Positions 6,987-11,035 of a DNA stretch of 11,035 nucleotides are shown here, in pieces. The stretch comes from JBBSIN01 sp038232055 (GTDB taxonomy: Bacteria; Actinomycetota; Actinomycetes; JADGOV01). The notes under the pieces were generated by a model. That model worked only from the letters and a program-made list of their open reading frames with translations, was not told the DNA's origin and searched no databases. Within the stretch, counting starts at the first letter, position 1. Each line of letters opens with the position of its first letter. Where the stretch lies: assembly GCA_038232055.1 (NCBI GenBank), contig JBBSIN010000065.1:1-11035 (forward strand), given 5' to 3'. The translations under genes and the position numbers were made by a program.

Positions 6987-7064
6987 TGTCCGAATCCCTT
7001 GTCGGTGAGAGGCTGCGTGAACCGAGGCCGGAGAAGCCGACTTCGTTCGTGGCGGCATGGAGAC

Positions 7065-7068
7065 GGAG
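7065..7068 (+). promoter_or_regulatory. Ribosome binding site deciding the padR start
   Basis: GGAG lies 6 nt before GTG 7075. No purine-rich motif stands at suitable distance before the alternative ATG at 7057, so GTG 7075 is preferred. Confidence 0.5.
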
Positions 7069-7074
7069 TCGTCC

Positions 7075-7461
7075 GTGAGCTCGTGCGAACCGAAGGGATT
7101 CCTCCCACCGTGCCTGCTGCTGCTCCTGCGGGAGCGGCCGGGGCATGGCTACGACCTCGTCGAACGGCTCAAACCGTTCGGCGTCGCCGACGGCGACCCG
7201 GGTGGGGTCTACCGGGCCCTGCGGGCGATGGAGCGCGACGGACTCGCTCGCTCCGACTGGGGACCGTCCGAGGCCGGACCGGCGCGGCGTACCTATCGGA
7301 TCACGCTCGACGGCCTCGCCATGCTCGACCACAAGGCTCGCGAGCTGGCGGAGACCCGCGGCGCGCTCGACATCTACCTGCTCCGTTACGCGCTGCTCTC
7401 GTCGGGTTCCGCGCCGGCCAACGGCGCCGGCCGCAACGGAGGTGAGCGCCATGGCTCTTGA
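7075..7461 (+). CDS. PadR-family transcriptional regulator
   Basis: This is a 128-residue protein from GTG 7075, or 134 residues from ATG 7057 in the same frame. The winged helix is typical of PadR: LPPCLLLLLRERPGHGYDLVERL is the first helix and the GYDL landmark, GGVYRALRAMERDGLARSDW is the recognition helix and start of the wing, and RRTYRITLDGLAML is the closing strand and helix. After it only a short helical segment remains (ARELAETRGALDIYLLRYALL), followed by a Gly/Asn/Ala-rich tail. The dimerisation part is therefore short, as in subfamily-1 PadR proteins. The last 11 bp overlap the first SIS gene, so regulator and SIS genes are translated from one message. It may control its own SIS-hypF cassette or the ABC exporter upstream. 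No effector can be named. Confidence 0.92.
   Translation: MSSCEPKGFLPPCLLLLLRERPGHGYDLVERLKPFGVADGDPGGVYRALRAMERDGLARSDWGPSEAGPARRTYRITLDGLAMLDHKARELAETRGALDIYLLRYALLSSGSAPANGAGRNGGERHGS
7438..7442 (+). promoter_or_regulatory. Ribosome binding site for the first SIS gene
   Basis: GGAGG (within GGAGGTGAG) ends 8 nt before ATG 7451. It is the strongest Shine-Dalgarno of the cassette, placed inside padR. It fixes the start at 7451, even though the same frame is open far upstream. Confidence 0.8.
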
Positions 7462-8068
7462 CCTTCAGTCCGCCGCTGCGGTGGCCGCCTTCGCCCGCCG
7501 GGTTCCGGCGGCAGCCGCGGTCGCCGACGACGCCGCTCGGGTAGCGACTGCCTGCCACGATATGGCGGTGCGCTTCCACCGCGGCGGCAAGCTGTTGGTC
7601 TTCGGTACGGGCGCGGCGGCGACCGACGCCCAGCATCTCGCGGTGGAATTCGTGCATCCCGTGATCGTCGGCAAGCGTGCGCTGCCGGCGGTGTCGCTCA
7701 CCAACGACGTGGCCACGCTCACCGGCGTCGCGGCGCGCGACGGCGTCGGCGAGGCGTTCGCGCGGCAGCTGCAGCTGCTCGGCGACCCCGCGGACATCGC
7801 CCTCGGCGTCTCTGCCGATGCCGACTCGCCGAGCGTGCTTCGCGGCCTGCAGGTCGCGCACGAGCGTGGCCTGCTCACGGTTGCCCTGGCCGGTGGGCAC
7901 GCCGGCGCCATCGCGCACAGCCCCGCGGTCGACCACGCGTTCGTGGCTCGCTCGGAGGATGCCCTCGTTGTCAAGGAGGTGCACGTGACGACCTACCACG
8001 TGCTGTGGGAGCTGGTGCACGTCTTCTTCGAACACCCGAACCTGCTCGACGAGACGGTACCGGCATGA
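7451..8068 (+). CDS. SIS-domain protein, GmhA-like, first of a tandem pair
   Basis: This 205-residue protein with one SIS (sugar isomerase) domain resembles phosphoheptose isomerase GmhA (192 residues in E. coli). Compared with E. coli GmhA from memory, the general acid/base positions Glu65 and His180 are present (E66, H183), and so is His61 (H62). The sugar-phosphate site is badly eroded: the GNGGS loop has become GTGAA (52-56), the STSGNS loop SADADS (121-126), Asp94 an Arg (R97) and Gln172 a Lys (K175). Normal heptose-phosphate isomerisation by a homotetramer is therefore unlikely. It shares long blocks with the following protein (RALPAV-LT-DVA-LT, FARQL, TTYHVLWEL), so the two arose by duplication. 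It overlaps padR by 11 bp and ends in an ATGA overlap with its paralogue. A ligand-binding or heteromeric enzyme role is inferred. Confidence 0.93.
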   Translation: MALDLQSAAAVAAFARRVPAAAAVADDAARVATACHDMAVRFHRGGKLLVFGTGAAATDAQHLAVEFVHPVIVGKRALPAVSLTNDVATLTGVAARDGVGEAFARQLQLLGDPADIALGVSADADSPSVLRGLQVAHERGLLTVALAGGHAGAIAHSPAVDHAFVARSEDALVVKEVHVTTYHVLWELVHVFFEHPNLLDETVPA

Positions 8069-8733
8069 CCAGTGACGCTCCCGTCGCGAGCGGCGTCGAG
8101 TCGCTCTACCCGTTCCTGTACGCCGGCACGAGCGACCTGGCACCGGTTCTCGCCGCGGTACGCCGGTCGACCGTCGAGAAGGCCACGGAGATCGTGGCCC
8201 TGCGGGAGACGATGGCCCAGCGCTACGCCGGCCAGCTCGCGGGATGCGCACACGCGCTGGCTGTGGCCTTCGCTGGCGGCGGGCGGCTCTTCACCTTCGG
8301 CAACGGGGGCAGCAGCACCGACGCGCAGGCGGTGGCGCAGCTCTTCCTCGACCCGGAGCCCGGCACTCGCGCCTTGCCCGCGGTGGCGTTGACCGGTGAC
8401 GTCGCCGTGCTGACCGCCCTCGCGAACGACGTCGGCTTCGAGGTGGTCTTCGCGCGCCAGCTCGCGGCGTTCGGTCGGCGCGGCGACATCGCGGTGGGCC
8501 TCTCGACGAGCGGCGGGTCAGCCAACGTGCTGCGCGGCTTCGAGGAGGCGAGCCGTCGGGGGATGGTCACTGTCGGGTTCGCCGGATACGACGGCGGGCG
8601 GATGGCGGCAGCGGGCACCATCGAGCACCTGTTCGTCGTACCGTCGTCCTCCGTGCACCGCATCCAAGAAGTGCAGACGACGACGTACCACGTCCTGTGG
8701 GAGCTCACCCAGCACGCGCTGGCCGACCTCTGA
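8065..8733 (+). CDS. SIS-domain protein, GmhA-like, second of a tandem pair
   Basis: This 222-residue protein has an N-terminal extension of about 30 residues before the SIS domain. Its start ATG overlaps the previous stop (ATGA). Against E. coli GmhA it keeps the phosphate and sugar contacts: GNGGS (79-83), Asp94 as D122, STSGGS (147-152), Gln172 as Q201, and His180 as H209. The catalytic Glu65 is Leu93 and His61 is Ala89, which would disable the usual proton transfer. The upstream paralogue has exactly the residues missing here. GmhA works as a tetramer with active sites at subunit interfaces, so a mixed complex could be active. Family alternatives are DiaA-like or MurQ-like sensing of sugar phosphates. 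The 3' end overlaps the hypF frame. A role linked to hydrogenase maturation is inferred from context only. Confidence 0.93.
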   Translation: MTSDAPVASGVESLYPFLYAGTSDLAPVLAAVRRSTVEKATEIVALRETMAQRYAGQLAGCAHALAVAFAGGGRLFTFGNGGSSTDAQAVAQLFLDPEPGTRALPAVALTGDVAVLTALANDVGFEVVFARQLAAFGRRGDIAVGLSTSGGSANVLRGFEEASRRGMVTVGFAGYDGGRMAAAGTIEHLFVVPSSSVHRIQEVQTTTYHVLWELTQHALADL

Positions 8734-11033
8734 CCAACCCCATCGCCGTCTCCAGCCGGTCCCGGACGCGCATCCGGGTCGAGGGCGTGGTGCAGGGTGT
8801 CGGCTTCCGGCCCTTCGTCCATGCCGCGGCCACGGCGCTGGGTCTCGGCGGGTTCGTCGGCAACGACGTCGACGGTGTCTTCGTCGAGGCCGAGGGGGAG
8901 CCGGCCTCGGTCGCCGAGCTCGTCGACACCTTGCGGGCCCGCGCGCCAGCGCTGGCCACGGTCGAGACGATCACTATGGAGCAGCTCGCGCCGCGCGGCG
9001 ACCGCGAGTTCGTCATCGTCGCCAGCCCGCAGGGTGGGCCGCGCCAGACGCTCATCGCGGCTGACACCGCAACCTGTGCCGACTGCCTTTCTGAGCTGTT
9101 CGACCCGGCGGACCGGCGGTTCCGCTATCCGTTCACCAACTGCACGAACTGCGGCCCGCGCTTCACGATCGTCACCGACGTTCCGTACGACCGGCCGGCG
9201 ACGACCATGGTCGGCTTCGCGATGTGCGCCGAGTGTGCCCGCGAGTACGCCGACCCAGCCGACCGGCGCTTCCATGCCCAGCCGGTGTGCTGCCCGGCCT
9301 GCGGCCCGACGCTGCGCCTGCTGGACCGTGCTGGGCGACCGGTCGCTGGGTACCCGATCGAGAAGGCCGCCGCCCTGCTCTCCGCGGGCGCCATCCTCGC
9401 GGTGAAGGGCCTCGGCGGCTACCACCTGGCGGCGGACGCCACTGACGAGGCCGCGGTGTCCCGGCTCCGCCGCCGCAAGTTACGGGAGGACAAGCCGTTC
9501 GCGCTGATGGTGGCCGACCTCGACGGCGCGCGCCGCGTGGTGGCGGTCGACGAGCCGGCCGCCGCGTTGCTCACCGGCCGTCGCCGGCCGGTCGTCCTGC
9601 TGCCCAGCCGCCGGGGCACGACGTCCATCGCGCCGTCGGTGGCGCCCGGCAATCGCGAGCTCGGGGTGCTGCTGCCCTACACCCCGCTGCACCACCTGCT
9701 CGCCAGGGAGCTGGGTCGGCCCTTCGTGCTGACCAGCGGCAACGTCTCGGACGAGCCGATCGCCTTCCGCGACGACGACGCGCGGGAGCGGCTCGCGGGC
9801 ATGGTGGACGGCTTCCTCACCCACGACCGACCGATCCATGTGCGGACCGACGACAGCGTCGTCCGGCTCTTCGCCGGACGTGAGCTGCCGCTCCGCCGCT
9901 CTCGCGGCTACGTGCCCGAGCCGCTGGCTCTCGCATGGTCCTTCCCCCGGCCGGTGCTTGCCTGCGGGGCCGAGCTGAAGAGCACGTTCTGCCTCGGCCG
10001 CAGCCGGCACGCCTTTGTGTCGCATCACATCGGCGACCTGCAGAACTACGAGACGTTCCAGGCCCTTCTCACCGGCATCGAGCATTTCCGGACGCTCTTC
10101 GACGTGCGGCCCGAGGTGGTCGCCCACGACCTGCACCCCGACTACCTCTCGACGCAGTACGCCGTCGACCTCGCCGACGTGCAACTCGTCGGGGTCCAAC
10201 ACCATCACGCGCACATCGCGGCCTGCCTCGCCGACCACGGCGAAACCGGCCCGGTCATCGGCGTCGCGTTCGACGGGACCGGGCTGGGGGACGACGGGAC
10301 GCTCTGGGGCGGCGAGCTCCTCGTCGCGGACCTCGTTAGGTACGAGCGGGTCGGCCACCTCGACGTCGTACCGCTGCCCGGCGGTGCCGCGGCGATCCGT
10401 GAGCCGTGGCGGATGGCCGCGGCCTACCTGCAGGCGGCGTACGGCGCCGACCTGCCGAACGGGCTCGACGTCGTACGACGCAACGAGTCGCGGTGGGCCG
10501 CCGTCACCGCGGTCGCCGCGGCCGGCGTCAACGCGCCGCTGACGTCGAGCGCCGGACGGCTCTTCGACGCGGTGGCAGCGCTCGTGGGAATCCGGGACGC
10601 GGTCAACTACGAGGGCCAGGCGGCGGTCGAGCTCGAGCAACGCGTCGACCTCGCCGAACCGGGCGCGTATCCGGCGCGCGTAGTCGCCGGCCGACCACTG
10701 CGAATCCGCAGCGCCGACCTGGTCTGCGCCGCTGCCGACGACGTGCGTTGCGGCATCGACCCTGGCGTCGTCGCCGCCCGCTTCCACAACGGGTTGGCGG
10801 ACGTCGTCGCCGGTGCGCTCGACGTCGTACGAGGGAACGCGGGGCTGTCGACGGTCGCGTTGTCCGGGGGAGTGTTTCAGAACGTCGTACTGCTCACCCG
10901 GCTCACCGACGCCCTCACCGCGCGCGGGTTCCGGGTGCTGGTGCCGCACCGCGTGCCGCCCAACGACGCCGGGATCAGCTTCGGCCAGGCCGCCGTCGCC
11001 GCCGCCCGCGACCGCGCCGCATCCGCCGGCTGA
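8697..11033 (+). CDS. hypF: HypF, carbamoyltransferase for [NiFe]-hydrogenase maturation
   Basis: HypF uses carbamoyl phosphate and ATP to carbamoylate the C-terminal Cys of HypE, the source of the cyanide ligands of the NiFe site. The frame gives 778 residues, normal for the family. Domains: acylphosphatase (~25-110) with VVQGVGFRPF and catalytic Arg39 and Asn56; a zinc-finger region with four CxxC pairs at C127/C130, C149/C152, C177/C180 and C199/C202, showing the exact family spacing of 18, 24 and 18 residues; a YrdC-like domain (~220-400); and a Kae1-like carbamoyltransferase domain with QHHHAHIAAC (501-510), FDGTGLGDDG (525-534) and LSGGVFQN (722-729). All key residues are intact. The start is uncertain: GTG 8697 overlaps the SIS gene by 37 bp without a Shine-Dalgarno, and the only other place is CTG 8730. 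A companion hydrogenase is expected nearby. Confidence 0.97.
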   Translation: MGAHPARAGRPLTNPIAVSSRSRTRIRVEGVVQGVGFRPFVHAAATALGLGGFVGNDVDGVFVEAEGEPASVAELVDTLRARAPALATVETITMEQLAPRGDREFVIVASPQGGPRQTLIAADTATCADCLSELFDPADRRFRYPFTNCTNCGPRFTIVTDVPYDRPATTMVGFAMCAECAREYADPADRRFHAQPVCCPACGPTLRLLDRAGRPVAGYPIEKAAALLSAGAILAVKGLGGYHLAADATDEAAVSRLRRRKLREDKPFALMVADLDGARRVVAVDEPAAALLTGRRRPVVLLPSRRGTTSIAPSVAPGNRELGVLLPYTPLHHLLARELGRPFVLTSGNVSDEPIAFRDDDARERLAGMVDGFLTHDRPIHVRTDDSVVRLFAGRELPLRRSRGYVPEPLALAWSFPRPVLACGAELKSTFCLGRSRHAFVSHHIGDLQNYETFQALLTGIEHFRTLFDVRPEVVAHDLHPDYLSTQYAVDLADVQLVGVQHHHAHIAACLADHGETGPVIGVAFDGTGLGDDGTLWGGELLVADLVRYERVGHLDVVPLPGGAAAIREPWRMAAAYLQAAYGADLPNGLDVVRRNESRWAAVTAVAAAGVNAPLTSSAGRLFDAVAALVGIRDAVNYEGQAAVELEQRVDLAEPGAYPARVVAGRPLRIRSADLVCAAADDVRCGIDPGVVAARFHNGLADVVAGALDVVRGNAGLSTVALSGGVFQNVVLLTRLTDALTARGFRVLVPHRVPPNDAGISFGQAAVAAARDRAASAG

Positions 11034-11035
11034 CG

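Noticed and set aside
6974..6990. GACA...TGTC inverted repeat as a PadR operator
   Set aside because: The arms are only 4 bp with a 9-nt centre and do not match the usual ATGT-N8-ACAT-like PadR sites. It is better explained as part of the direct-repeat array.
5533..7452. A 639-codon open frame on the minus strand, antisense to the exporter and padR
   Set aside because: It mirrors the codon-position GC bias of the plus-strand genes, its product is low-complexity (Arg, Gly, Glu, Val, His-rich) and it matches no recognisable domain. It is a shadow of the exporter frame.
8005..8064. Upstream in-frame extension of the second SIS protein
   Set aside because: The extra 20 residues are read through the end of the first SIS gene. 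The ATGA overlap at 8065 is the natural coupled start.
9480..10949. A 489-codon open frame on the minus strand opposite hypF
   Set aside because: HypF is intact with all motifs on the plus strand. The antisense product has no recognisable domains and biased composition.

Overview
The window is GC-rich, densely packed bacterial DNA with short gaps and GTG starts. The protein families, above all the 76-residue KGSRVTGGER-type helix-turn-helix protein and the PadR/SIS/HypF set, point to a high-GC actinobacterium (Actinomycetota). No rRNA, tRNA, CRISPR array, insertion sequence or phage gene is visible. Every substantial gene is accounted for.

Layout. (1) Positions 2-1276 (+) hold the C-terminal four fifths of an ABC-F translation-factor type ATPase, cut by the window edge. 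(2) Converging on it, 1323-2612 (-) encodes a polytopic membrane protein resembling GT-C glycosyltransferases. (3) A divergent intergenic region of about 120 bp carries a convincing promoter for a plus-strand lipid-metabolism unit: a small HTH regulator (2736-2966), a crotonase-fold enoyl-CoA hydratase/isomerase (2967-3785) and an acyl-CoA dehydrogenase (3790-4947), with 0-4 bp gaps. (4) After a perfect 12-bp inverted repeat (4979-5006) comes a full-length exporter-type ABC transporter with fused membrane and ATPase domains (5029-6930). (5) A 144-bp gap contains three tandem 18-bp repeats. (6) The rest is a tightly coupled cassette: a PadR-family regulator (7075-7461), two paralogous GmhA-like SIS-domain proteins (7451-8068 and 8065-8733) and the [NiFe]-hydrogenase maturation carbamoyltransferase HypF (8697-11033). 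All three junctions in this cassette overlap.

How the genes work together. The HTH/crotonase/acyl-CoA dehydrogenase unit looks like acyl-CoA oxidation with its own small regulator. HypF makes the precursor of the cyanide ligands of the NiFe active site, so a hydrogenase should be encoded in this genome, probably beyond the right edge. The most interesting feature is the SIS pair. Against E. coli GmhA, the first protein keeps the catalytic Glu and His positions but has lost most of the sugar-phosphate-binding loops. The second keeps the binding loops but has lost the catalytic Glu. The defects are complementary, which suggests an obligate heteromer, or a sensor, dedicated to the HypF/hydrogenase cassette.
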